A DNA stretch of 64,000 nucleotides from JANQGG01 sp964642175 (GTDB lineage: Bacteria > Bacteroidota > Chlorobiia > Chlorobiales > Chloroherpetonaceae): the NCBI GenBank assembly GCA_964642175.1, contig CAZXOK010000006.1, positions 62,001-126,000 of the forward strand, given 5' to 3'. The position numbers were made by a program, and so were the translations under genes. Numbering within the stretch: position 1 is the stretch's first letter; each line of letters opens with the position of its first letter. Below, one piece after another: positions 16,777-25,771 of this stretch. The notes under the pieces are model-generated. The model was not told where the DNA came from, made no database searches, and saw nothing but the letters and a program-made list of their open reading frames with translations.

Positions 16777-18207
16777 TTGACATACCGTAAAGGAGATGTG
16801 CTCCAGCTTACCATCACCGATCTTGCTGAAAAGAATAAATGCTTTGCTAAGACATCAGATGGGTTAAGTGTTTTTGTTCAGGGATTGCTGGCCATCGGCG
16901 ACCGGGTTGAGGTACATGTTTTTAAAGTAAAACAGAATTATCTCGAAGCACGTGCGCAGAGAATACTTGAGTTCTCAAAGGACCGTGTTGAGCCGGTTTG
17001 TCCCTATTTTGGGATTTGTGGAGGTTGCAAGTGGCAACACATTTCCTATCAAAGCCAGCTTAACCTGAAAGCCAAACAAGTCCAGGATGCTCTGGTTCAT
17101 CTCGGAGGATTTAAAGATATTGAAGTAGAGCCACCTAAACCTGCCTGTTCAGAATACGGATACCGCAATAAAATCGAGTTTTCGTTTTCAGCTCACCGGT
17201 ATTTGTTGCCCGACGAAATGGCTCAAACCGAGCTTGAGAAACCAAAAACATTTGCTTTGGGCTTTCATGCCCCGGGCCGTTACGACAAAGTCATTGATAT
17301 TGATACCTGTTATATTGCACATCCCGATATGGTGGAGGTTCTCAATCTTACCCGCAAATTTGCCCTCGAACATAATCTGAGTGCCTACTCAACAAAGGAA
17401 AATACAGGCTTTTTGCGTAATCTTGTTATACGCCGCGGTGAACGTACCGGTGAGCTGATGGTAAACCTTGTTACCTCAGCTTTTGAACCCGATCTTATGA
17501 ACATGTACCTGGCGCATCTTCAGTCAGGATTGGGACAAAAGCTTACCACACTCATCAATAATATTACCACCCGAAGCAACACGGTTGCTTTTGGTGAAAC
17601 CGAACATGTGATATATGGCCCGGGTCGGATCAGCGATTGTTTGAATGATTACCGGTTTATGATCTCGGCCAACTCATTTTTTCAAACCAATACTGCGCAA
17701 GCCAAAACTCTGTACGACACCATAATTGAGCATGCCCGCTTTAACCCTCAAGATGTTGTGTATGATCTGTATTGCGGCACTGGTTCTATTTCTCAATATA
17801 TTTCAGATAAATGCCTGAAAGTATTTGGTGTTGAGCTTATTGAGAGTGCTGTGGAAGATGCCCGGCACAATGCCGAGATGAACATGATTGAAAATTGCGA
17901 ATTTAAACACCTGGATTTAAAGTCGTTTAAAGACATTCTCCCAGAACTGCAGGGTTTTGGGCTTCCTGATGTGGTGATCACTGATCCGCCACGTGCCGGC
18001 ATGCATCCCAAAGCTGTAAAAACACTTTTGCAACTCAATCCTGAAACGATCATTTATGTCAGTTGCAATCCGGCCAGTCTGGCAAGGGATGGGTTGTTGT
18101 TCTGTGAAGAAAACCAGTACAAACTTACCGAGGTTATCCCTGTGGATATGTTCCCTCATACCAATCACATCGAAAGCGTGGCTCGGTTTGAACGGGCAGA
18201 GCAATAA
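16777..18207 (+). CDS. rlmD: 23S rRNA (uracil-5-)-methyltransferase, RlmD/RumA type
   Basis: This is a SAM-dependent RNA methyltransferase of 476 residues. The N-terminal TRAM domain (about 1-60) is followed by the Fe-S cluster cysteines in CPYFGICGGCKWQH (about 75-88), with the fourth cysteine in IDTCYIAH. The methyltransferase domain shows VYDLYCGTGSIS (SAM binding), ITDPPRAGMHPK, and the catalytic cysteine in YVSCNPASLARD. The start is a TTG at 16777, since the TRAM domain begins at once and no upstream start is evident. The family modifies U1939 or U747 of 23S rRNA; which one applies here is not settled, so the symbol is approximate. Confidence 0.88.
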   Translation: MTYRKGDVLQLTITDLAEKNKCFAKTSDGLSVFVQGLLAIGDRVEVHVFKVKQNYLEARAQRILEFSKDRVEPVCPYFGICGGCKWQHISYQSQLNLKAKQVQDALVHLGGFKDIEVEPPKPACSEYGYRNKIEFSFSAHRYLLPDEMAQTELEKPKTFALGFHAPGRYDKVIDIDTCYIAHPDMVEVLNLTRKFALEHNLSAYSTKENTGFLRNLVIRRGERTGELMVNLVTSAFEPDLMNMYLAHLQSGLGQKLTTLINNITTRSNTVAFGETEHVIYGPGRISDCLNDYRFMISANSFFQTNTAQAKTLYDTIIEHARFNPQDVVYDLYCGTGSISQYISDKCLKVFGVELIESAVEDARHNAEMNMIENCEFKHLDLKSFKDILPELQGFGLPDVVITDPPRAGMHPKAVKTLLQLNPETIIYVSCNPASLARDGLLFCEENQYKLTEVIPVDMFPHTNHIESVARFERAEQ

Positions 18208-18216
18208 ACCGGTAAT

Positions 18217-18933
18217 TTAAATGGCGTGGTCTTTAGGCAGGATCAGCATTTTGGGGATACGAACATGCGGCTTGGTATTCAGAAGGTACATGATGGTGTC
18301 CGAAATATCCTCGGGCAGTAATGCTTTTTCTATGTCCAGGGCATCTTTCGGATGAATCTCCCAATTCCGATGCAGACCGGTAAGAACCAATCCCGGCTCA
18401 AGGCTGGTAATTTTAATATTAGTTCGGGCCAGTTCTATTCGTAATGCTTCGGTTAGAGCTTCTATAGCGTATTTTGTGCCGGCATAAGCCCCTGCTGATT
18501 CACGAACTTTTTCACCCAGCACGCTGGAAAGATTGATCAAATATCCGAAATCTTTAGCTTTAAAGTATTTAAGGGCGGTATAGGCCATGCGGTAGGCCGC
18601 TTCAACATTAACTTTAGCCATTTGGCATACCACATCAATATCTATAGTTTCTATTTTGCCAACTTCCATTACTGCAGCATTGTTAATACAGATATCGCAG
18701 TTGCCATAATGGGTAATTGCCATATCAAGCAATTGTTGAGGAACAAGCGGGTCGGTAATATCATCACAAAGGATTTTTGCATTCAATTTATGAGCCATTT
18801 CATTTAACAAGGTTTGGTTTCTGCCATGTAAAACCAGCTTAATCCCTTTTTTGTGAAATGCTTCAGCCGTTGCTTTACCAATTCCGCTGGTAGCGCCGGT
18901 AATAACAGCCACCTTATATTTAAAATCGGACAT
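18217..18933 (-). CDS. Short-chain dehydrogenase/reductase
   Basis: This is a 238-residue classical SDR with a Rossmann fold. The NAD(P)-binding motif is TGATSGIGKAT (about 12-22), the structural motif NNAAVME (about 85-91), and the catalytic set is Ser in INLSSVLGE plus Tyr and Lys in YAGTKYA (Y-x3-K). The HGRNQ segment after strand 2 suggests NADPH preference. Substrate is unknown. It lies 28 bases downstream of a TetR-type regulator on the same strand, so the regulator probably controls this operon. The stop is convergent with rlmD (9 bases apart). Confidence 0.9.
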   Translation of the reverse strand: MSDFKYKVAVITGATSGIGKATAEAFHKKGIKLVLHGRNQTLLNEMAHKLNAKILCDDITDPLVPQQLLDMAITHYGNCDICINNAAVMEVGKIETIDIDVVCQMAKVNVEAAYRMAYTALKYFKAKDFGYLINLSSVLGEKVRESAGAYAGTKYAIEALTEALRIELARTNIKITSLEPGLVLTGLHRNWEIHPKDALDIEKALLPEDISDTIMYLLNTKPHVRIPKMLILPKDHAI

Positions 18934-18961
18934 AAAACTACTGTAAATCGAAAGTTGTGAA

Positions 18962-19606
18962 TTAATCGCGGTTATCCAGGGAAACGCGTTTAAAGGTCTT
19001 ATCCTTTGTGACAGTCTTGGTCAGTTGATGGCGGAACATAGCGCGCGAGACATCTGTGAGCGCACCAATGAACAACAAGTCCAATATTGCCTGTATAGAA
19101 GCCTGGCTGCCCATATCGGCTTGAGATGACTCAGGTAAGTGATGCAATCCTCTTAAAAACACATGTAATAATAAATGTTTAGATACCTTGGGTTCAATAT
19201 ATGAGCGATCTATACAGGTTTGCAGAATCCCGGACATCTTTTCAAACAAGTCGTCATGATAAAAGCCATCAACCTGCTGCCATAACTCCGGGTGAAAGCG
19301 CTTGAGATCGTTCATAAATAATGGAGAAAACTCCAGAACGGTTTTCCCGCCAAAAAACCAGATTTCCCGAAGTTTATCAATATGCTCTTGTGGTTTTTTT
19401 TCAAGAAGATCAAGCTCGGATCTGCGTTGGGATAAATACTCCGAAAGAAGTTGTTTTAGAAGTTCATCTTTGCTTTGGTAGAATTGATAGAGGGTTTTTT
19501 TACTCATGCCCAGCTCATAAGCCAGCTTATCCATCGTTACCGGTGTAATGCCTTGTGTAAAAAAACTTGTTTGAGCCAGATTTTTAATGCGCTCCTGGGG
19601 ATCCAT
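18962..19606 (-). CDS. TetR-family transcriptional regulator
   Basis: The product is a 214-residue ligand-responsive repressor type. The N-terminal helix-turn-helix is clear: RIKNLAQTSFFTQGITPVTMDKLAYELGMSKKTLYQFYQSKDELLKQLL within residues 5-55. The rest is helical, as expected for the ligand and dimerisation domain. The C-terminal region (SIQAILDLLFIGAL) resembles the TetR_C domains that accept diverse small molecules. It is the first gene of a two-gene unit with the SDR at 18217. The operator could not be identified from the short upstream sequence. Confidence 0.88.
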   Translation of the reverse strand: MDPQERIKNLAQTSFFTQGITPVTMDKLAYELGMSKKTLYQFYQSKDELLKQLLSEYLSQRRSELDLLEKKPQEHIDKLREIWFFGGKTVLEFSPLFMNDLKRFHPELWQQVDGFYHDDLFEKMSGILQTCIDRSYIEPKVSKHLLLHVFLRGLHHLPESSQADMGSQASIQAILDLLFIGALTDVSRAMFRHQLTKTVTKDKTFKRVSLDNRD

Positions 19607-19691
19607 AAATTAAATAGAAATATATGTTTACGACTAAGAAACCTTAAAAAATATAATCGTTTCCACGGATTTACCCAAAATCGCAGCAGAT

Positions 19692-20144
19692 TTAACCGTT
19701 ATTTGATGGATCAGAATTTATTGAAGATGAGACCTCTTCAAATTCAGCTTCTTCAATGAGTGATTTGTTTTGTTTTTCCCACATCAGGAATTTTTCAATA
19801 TCGGTTTTTATTGAGGCAAAAACGGCAGAGAGTACCGCAACATCATCTATTAATCCAAAAACGGGTATAAAGTCAAATATGGCATCAATAGGGGAGACAA
19901 AATAGATCAAAGCGGCTATTCCAAAAACAATGGTTTGCCAGGGAATCTCGCGATATGAGTTATTGTAGTAGGCTTTTATTAATCTTATTAAGCCCTGCAG
20001 ATAAACCCAAACTTCAGACAGTGCCCCATTTTTATGCTGCTCTGATTTTGTGGCGGCATCCTGGAGCAATTTTTTGGCTTTCCTGGGATCTTTGGCGTAT
20101 TCTTCGGCTTTGCGCTGGGCTTTTTTAAAACGGGCCTCTTTCAT
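19692..20144 (-). CDS. YkvA/DUF1232 small membrane protein
   Basis: The product has 150 residues. The DUF1232 core is present at about residues 75-105: ALIYFVSPIDAIFDFIPVFG followed by LIDDVAVL, a membrane-associated hairpin with conserved SPxDxxPDxxPxxGxxDD-like spacing. The N-terminus is basic and helical (KKAQRKAEEYAKDPRKAKKLL) and the C-terminus is acidic. The function of the family is not established. It stands alone on the minus strand, divergent from the coiled-coil lipoprotein gene. A Fur-like AT-rich sequence lies between the two starts. Confidence 0.82.
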   Translation of the reverse strand: MKEARFKKAQRKAEEYAKDPRKAKKLLQDAATKSEQHKNGALSEVWVYLQGLIRLIKAYYNNSYREIPWQTIVFGIAALIYFVSPIDAIFDFIPVFGLIDDVAVLSAVFASIKTDIEKFLMWEKQNKSLIEEAEFEEVSSSINSDPSNNG

Positions 20145-20314
20145 AAGATATCTGTTTTAATTGAAGGGAGGTCTCTGGTAAGACCGAATCAATAATGCAT
20201 TAAATGATAATAATTATTCAAATCGTTCTTTTTTAAACGGGATATTCGTTTATCATTATAAATAACATACTTAGCAATATCTAAGTTTTAAAACGATCTG
20301 TCAAGTTAAAATCT

Positions 20315-20758
20315 ATGAAAAAATTACTTACTGTTACGCTAATCTGGGCAGGGCTTTTGGTATTTGGAGTTCAGGCTTGCGATTCAGAGCCCGAGAAAAG
20401 CAAAAATATCTCCTCAGAAGAAGTTCTTGAAAAAACGCGCGAAGCGATAGAACTCTCCAAAGATTTTTTACTTCAGGAAAAAGACGCCTTTGAAGAAAAA
20501 GCGATGGAGCGCCTGGAAAAAATTCGTGAGAAAATTGAACGTCTGAAAAATGCGGCAAAAGATGCCGAGCATGGTGCAAAAGAGATCCAGGTACAACTGG
20601 ATGAGTTAGAAAACCGTGAAAAAGAGCTTAAAGAGAATCTGGAGGCCATACGTTCAGAAACGGCTTTAGATGAGTTGAAAACTGGTTTTGAAGATGCCAT
20701 GAAAAAAATTGAAAAATGGGAGATTGGCTTTAAAGATAAAAAGTTGCCCAATGAATAA
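20315..20758 (+). CDS. Coiled-coil lipoprotein of unknown function
   Basis: This 147-residue protein has a lipoprotein-type signal peptide (MKKLLTVTLIWAGLLVFGVQAC, with Cys22 as the likely lipidated residue; V-Q-A-C is an imperfect lipobox). The mature chain from residue 35 to the end is one long charged helix rich in Glu and Lys with heptad-like Leu/Ile/Ala spacing, a probable coiled coil. No enzyme motif is present. Its last eight bases overlap the start of the WG-repeat lipoprotein gene, so the two are translationally coupled and may form a complex in the periplasm. Confidence 0.7.
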   Translation: MKKLLTVTLIWAGLLVFGVQACDSEPEKSKNISSEEVLEKTREAIELSKDFLLQEKDAFEEKAMERLEKIREKIERLKNAAKDAEHGAKEIQVQLDELENREKELKENLEAIRSETALDELKTGFEDAMKKIEKWEIGFKDKKLPNE

Positions 20759-21884
20759 ACCGCTAAGACACTCATATCAGATCAGGGCTTCTCTGAGTTT
20801 GTTTTGCCTGCTCATCCTTGCAAGCCAACTGACAGCATGTTCATCAAAACAAAAACCTTCGGAGACCCTAATACCTGCTGATACCAGTGCGTTATACGTA
20901 GCTATACAGAATGGCAAGTATGGTTTTATAGATAAAGAGGGGCGCTGGGCCGTTCAGCCTAAATACGATATCGCCTTTCGTTATAAGGATGGATTAGCTC
21001 CGGTAAAATTAAATAACCGTTGGGGATACATAAATAAAAGCGGACAAGAGGTGGTTGAGCCTGATTACGATAGTGTAACACCATTTCATCATGGTTTTGC
21101 CCGTGTTAAAGATGGGGATAACTGGTATTTTATTAACTCAAACGGTCAGAAGCAATTTTATCAGGCATTTGAATTTGCGTATCAATTTGCCAATAACCGG
21201 GCCATTGTTAAAAAGAATGGCCGTTATGGCGTGATTAACCCAAATGGTGAGTTTGTTGTTGAGCCTCGCTTTGAGACAGCCTATTACTTTTCACAAGGTC
21301 TGGCCATGGTAAAGGAAAATGGAATGTGGGGTTATATAGATACCAGTGGCACGGAAGTGATTAAACCCCAGTTCGAAAAAGCCGAACATTTCAGTTTTGG
21401 TTTAGCCAAGGTGAGCGATGGCCAAAAATGGGGCTTTGTTGATAAATCCGGCCAATGGGTAGTAAAACCGGTTTATGATGATGCATGGGTAGTGCTCGAT
21501 GGCCTGGCCCGGGTAAAGACAAATGGCAAGTGGGGCTATATCGACTCTACAGGTAATATGGTTATTGAACCCCGGTTTTCAGAGGCCTGGAATTTTTCAA
21601 ATGGAAAAGCGCGAATTGTTGAAGATGGCAAATGGGGTTTTATCAACAAATTGGGAGATGTGATCATAGCGCCACAATTTGAGAATGCCATGCATTTTGC
21701 CGAAGGATTGGCCCAGGTAAGCATAGGCGGGTTTTGGGGTTTTATAGATACGACCGGTTCTATAGTAATCAAACCCCGGTACAGCCGCACCACTCATTTT
21801 GATCAGGGTGTGGCTTCTGTGATAAAAGACGGACGATCGGGTTATATCAAACGAACTGGTGAGGTGATCTGGATGTCCGATTAA
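20751..21884 (+). CDS. WG-repeat lipoprotein
   Basis: The protein is 377 residues from the ATG at 20751; the frame is open further upstream, but this start precedes a lipoprotein signal with lipobox LTACSS. The mature protein is made of about ten WG (KWG) repeats of roughly 30-38 residues, each of the form GxWGYIDxxGxxVIxPxFxxAxxFxxGLAxV. The third repeat (DNWYFINSNG) and the last one (GRSGYIKRTGEV) are degenerate. WG repeats form a beta structure used for binding, probably to protein partners or cell wall. It is coupled to the coiled-coil lipoprotein before it. Its stop codon directly abuts that of the convergent M28 peptidase gene. Confidence 0.9.
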   Translation: MNKPLRHSYQIRASLSLFCLLILASQLTACSSKQKPSETLIPADTSALYVAIQNGKYGFIDKEGRWAVQPKYDIAFRYKDGLAPVKLNNRWGYINKSGQEVVEPDYDSVTPFHHGFARVKDGDNWYFINSNGQKQFYQAFEFAYQFANNRAIVKKNGRYGVINPNGEFVVEPRFETAYYFSQGLAMVKENGMWGYIDTSGTEVIKPQFEKAEHFSFGLAKVSDGQKWGFVDKSGQWVVKPVYDDAWVVLDGLARVKTNGKWGYIDSTGNMVIEPRFSEAWNFSNGKARIVEDGKWGFINKLGDVIIAPQFENAMHFAEGLAQVSIGGFWGFIDTTGSIVIKPRYSRTTHFDQGVASVIKDGRSGYIKRTGEVIWMSD

Positions 21885-23510
21885 TCAGTCGTCTTTATCT
21901 GTTAATTCAAGTCGCTTTTCCATTTGTCCCAGTTTCCAGACAGTGCCATAGACCAACCTGGCGATAGATGTCAGATTTTTCAGGTTGATTTTCTCAAAGG
22001 TATCGGTGGGTTTATGATAATCGCGATGCAACCCCGTAAATAAAAATACCGATGGCACGCCATTTTTGGCGAACTGGTAATGATCACTTCGGTAATAAAA
22101 TCTGTTCTTATCGAACAAATCGTTATAGGTATCATTCAGAATTAGATTCCCGGTTTCAAGATTAGCGGCTTTAAGTACTGAGTCCAGTTCCAGGCTGAGT
22201 ATATCCGAGCCAATGGTATAAACATAACCGGTTTGAGCCACCTGTTGATGCAAAGAGTCTGTCCGTCCGATCATATCCATATTGATTACCGCCATGGTAC
22301 TATCCAAAGGGATTAATGGATGAGACGCATAATATTTTGATCCCAGCAATCCTTTTTCTTCCGCTGAAAAGCATATAAACAATACACTTCGTTTAGGCCT
22401 TATGTTATTTCGTGATAAGGCTTCAGCAACGGCGAGCAGGGCACTGGTGCCCGAACTGTTATCATCAGCGCCATTAAACACGGTATTACCGGGACCAAGC
22501 CCGATATGGTCGTAATGGGCACAAACCACAATAGCTTCTTTTTTAAGCAGACTGTCTGAACCACGCAGGAGCCCGATTACATTCTCAGTTTTATGGATGG
22601 TTTGTTCAATTCCCGGTTTCAAGGTCCATTCACCATCTTCAAACTCAATCACCTCAGGTTTCCCGTTTTTATATCTCTTCTTATTGATCCCGGAAAGGCT
22701 TTGGCGGTTTATCCTGAGCAAGGAGTCTGCCAGTTCCGTAGAAATAAACCAGGTAGGTATAAACGCATCGTCGGCTAGTTGGGTTTGGGAATCATAAAGA
22801 CGCATGCGCTTTGTCGTAACCCAATTCTTGTATTGCAGAGAAATGGCCTCAAACTTTAAACTATCGGCTGTCTCAAGTAAAATCAGCAAGGCTTTTGCCT
22901 TTGAAAGTGATTGTGCCGGAAGTTGCTTTCTTGTATATAGCCAGTTTCCAACATTAGAATTGTTCCCCGAATAAGTTCCTTTACCGGCTGTTAAAGATAT
23001 AAGCACAATTTTATCGGTTACATCAAAATCAGTTTTTACTAGTGATTCCATTGAAGGCGCAACAACGATGGTAGCCTGCCCACGTATTGTTTTTTGAAGG
23101 GGCATAAATGAGGGTAAATAGAAAAAATCAGTCAGAAATCGGGTAGAGCGGTAACTGCTCAGGCTATCATGCGCTGAGTATGCGCTTAGAGATGGGGTGG
23201 TTGTTAGTGTTTTTGATATGGTTTTAAACGGTTGAAAGTAGTTCAGGCTGTCGCCAATGGGTTCCAGTCTGAGTCGTTCAAAGGTACTTGCAATATAATT
23301 GGCCGCCAGTTTCTGGCCTCGTTCGGCGGTATAGCGTCCTTCCAGTAGGTCGTGGCTCAGGAACCTGAGGTGTGCGCTAAGGAGTTGCTCCGAAAGCGCC
23401 TGGTAGCCTTGATGCTTTTTGAGTGTTGGTTGTTGTTTAGAAAATACGGATAGCGACGGGAGGATCAACACAAATAAAATTGCCAGTGATCTAAACCATC
23501 GAAACTGCAT
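21885..23510 (-). CDS. M28-family zinc aminopeptidase, secreted
   Basis: The product is 541 residues. It has an N-terminal signal peptide (FRSLAILFVLILPSLSVFS) and probably acts in the periplasm or outside the cell, removing N-terminal residues from peptides. A PA-like insert lies in the first half. The two-zinc site is complete: VCAHYDHIG, GADDNSSG, SAEEKGLLG (catalytic Glu plus ligand), NMDMIG, and the final His in DYHKPTDT. The length fits PA-containing M28 enzymes. It starts 11 bases after the symporter stop on the same strand, which suggests a joint role in peptide or amino-acid use. Confidence 0.92.
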   Translation of the reverse strand: MQFRWFRSLAILFVLILPSLSVFSKQQPTLKKHQGYQALSEQLLSAHLRFLSHDLLEGRYTAERGQKLAANYIASTFERLRLEPIGDSLNYFQPFKTISKTLTTTPSLSAYSAHDSLSSYRSTRFLTDFFYLPSFMPLQKTIRGQATIVVAPSMESLVKTDFDVTDKIVLISLTAGKGTYSGNNSNVGNWLYTRKQLPAQSLSKAKALLILLETADSLKFEAISLQYKNWVTTKRMRLYDSQTQLADDAFIPTWFISTELADSLLRINRQSLSGINKKRYKNGKPEVIEFEDGEWTLKPGIEQTIHKTENVIGLLRGSDSLLKKEAIVVCAHYDHIGLGPGNTVFNGADDNSSGTSALLAVAEALSRNNIRPKRSVLFICFSAEEKGLLGSKYYASHPLIPLDSTMAVINMDMIGRTDSLHQQVAQTGYVYTIGSDILSLELDSVLKAANLETGNLILNDTYNDLFDKNRFYYRSDHYQFAKNGVPSVFLFTGLHRDYHKPTDTFEKINLKNLTSIARLVYGTVWKLGQMEKRLELTDKDD

Positions 23511-23521
23511 GATCGGATAAG

Positions 23522-24736
23522 TTAACTTGATTTAACCAGGAACCGGTCAATCACGGCAGCACCGACCGTATCTCCCCAGACATTGGTAGCGGTTCTGAAG
23601 CGGTCTAAAAACCAATCCACAGCTAAGATTAACCCTATGCCTTCGAGAGGAAGGTTTACAGCATTGAGTACAATAACCATTGTTACCAACCCGGCTTCCG
23701 GAATGCCTGCAGCGCCAATAGCGGCCAACGTGGCGGTGATAAAGATGATCACCTGCTCGGTAGCGCTCATATCAATGCCGTATGCCTGGGCAATAAACAT
23801 AACCGCTGCCGCCTCGTAGAGAGCAGTCCCATCCATATTAACCGTGCTTCCTAAAGGCAGGGTGAACTCAACTGCACGATCATCCACACCATTTTCTCGA
23901 ACACATTCCATCGTTAGTGGGAGAGTTGCAGTAGAACTGGCTGTACCGAAGGCCGTAAACAAAGCCCTTGTAACATTCATAAAATAGGAGAATCCGCGTT
24001 TTGCCACAAAAAACAATATTAATCCCAGAACCATGATATGGACGGCAAGGCCGCTTAAAACAGTGAGGACATAAAAGCCTACCGCCTGTAGTTCCAGCCA
24101 GAATGCTTCGCCACCACCAGCCTCACCAAGTCTGCCGGCTACCAGCGCAAAAATTCCAACAGGTGCAAAGTACATCACCCAAATAACGAGTTTCATCATC
24201 ACCTCATTTACGGTAGAGAAAAACTCAATCACGCGTTCACCTTTAGAGCCTAATGTGGTTAAAGCCGCTGCAAAGACTATCGAAAAGATAATTATGGGAA
24301 GAAGATCAGTTTCAGCAGCCGATTTAACAAGGTTTGGCGAAATCAACGATTCAATGATCTGAACAAAGCCAACAGCTTCTTTTTCAGTGATGCGTTCAGG
24401 AACAGCAGAGGATGTAAATTCCAATCCTTGCCCGGGCTGAATAATATTAACTAAAATGAGCCCGATAAATACAGCAATACCGGTAGTGATAAAATAATAA
24501 CCAATGGTAAGTGAGCCGATACGCCCGAGTTTTCTGACATCTCCCAGTGACGAAACCCCGGTTACGATTGCCGAAACAATCAGGGGTACGATCAGCATTT
24601 TCAGTGTGGTTAAAAAAAGCTTACCAAGCCAGGTGACACTTTGCATGCTTTCACCAAAAAGCCATCCGGTAAACAAGCCGGCAATAACGCCAATAACGAT
24701 AAATATCAGAAGGATCTGGGCATGTTTATGCGGCAT
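23522..24736 (-). CDS. Dicarboxylate/amino acid:cation symporter (DAACS family)
   Basis: This is a 404-residue transporter with about eight membrane helices and re-entrant loops, importing glutamate, aspartate or C4-dicarboxylates with Na+ or H+. The Ser-rich hairpin TASSTATLPL, the conserved GSTVNMDGTALYEA segment (Na+ and substrate site) and the later AAGIPEAGLV hairpin are all present. Specificity between GltP-like and DctA-like cannot be fixed by eye. It sits between the PorV-like gene (51 bases upstream) and the M28 peptidase (11 bases downstream), probably one transcript. Confidence 0.93.
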   Translation of the reverse strand: MPHKHAQILLIFIVIGVIAGLFTGWLFGESMQSVTWLGKLFLTTLKMLIVPLIVSAIVTGVSSLGDVRKLGRIGSLTIGYYFITTGIAVFIGLILVNIIQPGQGLEFTSSAVPERITEKEAVGFVQIIESLISPNLVKSAAETDLLPIIIFSIVFAAALTTLGSKGERVIEFFSTVNEVMMKLVIWVMYFAPVGIFALVAGRLGEAGGGEAFWLELQAVGFYVLTVLSGLAVHIMVLGLILFFVAKRGFSYFMNVTRALFTAFGTASSTATLPLTMECVRENGVDDRAVEFTLPLGSTVNMDGTALYEAAAVMFIAQAYGIDMSATEQVIIFITATLAAIGAAGIPEAGLVTMVIVLNAVNLPLEGIGLILAVDWFLDRFRTATNVWGDTVGAAVIDRFLVKSS

Positions 24737-24787
24737 TTGTGAAAGCAGATAAATGGTGATTAAAGACTAAGCTGAAAATACACTTTT

Positions 24788-25681
24788 TTAGTACTGAAAT
24801 TCAAGTGTGAAAAGACTGGCAGCGCCGAGTTGATTGGAAAAGGGAATATAGGCATAGTCAATCCGCCATTGTTGATAGGTAATTCCAAATCCGGCTGAAA
24901 ATGAACGAGAGTCGTTACCAAACACATACCCTAACCGAGCAAAGAATAGAGCGTTATACTCAAATTCGTGACCGAAATGCAGTGAAGTTTCTTCGGAAAA
25001 GACCGTTAGAAAGTTTAGTTCAGTATGCAAGATGCTTTTCAGTGCTGGCAAGGTTAAGCTGTAAGCGAACCCACCCCGCAAAAGAGTTGGCAAAGTGGAG
25101 CGCACTGATTGGAGCTCAGACATGGAACCGATATTTTGCAGGGATAGTCCCAGCTTGAGCTGAGGAGAAAAATGGTAAGCGCCCGACAGGTCAAATCCAT
25201 AACCACTGGCATCATCAAGGTAGTACTTTTCATAAATCAATTTTAAAGTAATCCCAACCGAGAGATCTGAATATCGGCGTGCGTAAGCCAGATTTAAGGC
25301 GGCATTTTGTGAATTAAAATAACCTTCCGGTACAGATGTGGGTTTGATCCGGATCGGGATATCTCTGACAGATAACCAGGTTAATGCCACACCATAAGCG
25401 GTTGTTTTCTCAATAAACTGACTGGATAAATAAGTGGCGTAAGTGTCCAATAGCCAGAAATTTTGTGAAAAACCTATTGTTGAGGGACCAGACCCGGGCA
25501 GTAAGGCGGGATTATAGTAAATGTTAGAAGACCCTTCAGAGCTTGCCGAACCCGTATTTCCCATGGCTTGCTCCCTGGCAGTAGGCCCAATTTTTAAAAA
25601 GGATAACCCCGAATTCGCTAAAACAGTAAATGGCGTAATCAATAAAATCAGGAATAAAAAAAGACGAACGAAAAAAATCAT
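24788..25681 (-). CDS. PorV/PorQ-family outer-membrane protein
   Basis: The protein is about 297 residues from the ATG at 25681, which precedes the signal peptide MIFFVRLFLFLILLITPFTVLA; an ATG at 25702 is also in frame but has no better context. The family start is clear: SFLKIGPTAREQAMGNTG, followed by SSNIYYNPALL. The remainder is an amphipathic barrel ending FTLEFQY. PorV and PorQ take part in type IX secretion in Bacteroidota, but wider relatives are unlinked to that system, and no other T9SS gene is seen here. It is first in the group with the symporter and peptidase. Confidence 0.82.
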   Translation of the reverse strand: MIFFVRLFLFLILLITPFTVLANSGLSFLKIGPTAREQAMGNTGSASSEGSSNIYYNPALLPGSGPSTIGFSQNFWLLDTYATYLSSQFIEKTTAYGVALTWLSVRDIPIRIKPTSVPEGYFNSQNAALNLAYARRYSDLSVGITLKLIYEKYYLDDASGYGFDLSGAYHFSPQLKLGLSLQNIGSMSELQSVRSTLPTLLRGGFAYSLTLPALKSILHTELNFLTVFSEETSLHFGHEFEYNALFFARLGYVFGNDSRSFSAGFGITYQQWRIDYAYIPFSNQLGAASLFTLEFQY

Positions 25682-25746
25682 ATGAACCTGATGATTTATC
25701 ACTTTTGGGTTGTTGTGTGAGGAATATAAAGAGATTGAAAAAGAAA

Positions 25747-25768
25747 AAGGGGCTTTAAAAAGCCCCTT
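25747..25768 (-). terminator. Strong intrinsic terminator of the rhomboid gene
   Basis: AAGGGGCTT (25747-25755) pairs perfectly with AAGCCCCTT (25760-25768) around a four-base loop. On the minus strand the stem is followed by a T-rich tract (complement of 25738-25748), just after the rhomboid stop. Confidence 0.9.
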
Positions 25769-25771
25769 CTG

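Noticed and set aside
20880..21880. Regular repeats as a possible CRISPR or tandem DNA array
   Set aside because: The repeats are WG protein repeats; the DNA copies differ greatly and there are no spacers.
24788..25681. Type IX secretion cluster suggested by the PorV/PorQ-like protein
   Set aside because: No other T9SS gene or T9SS C-terminal signal was seen in the window, and this family has many members unlinked to secretion.
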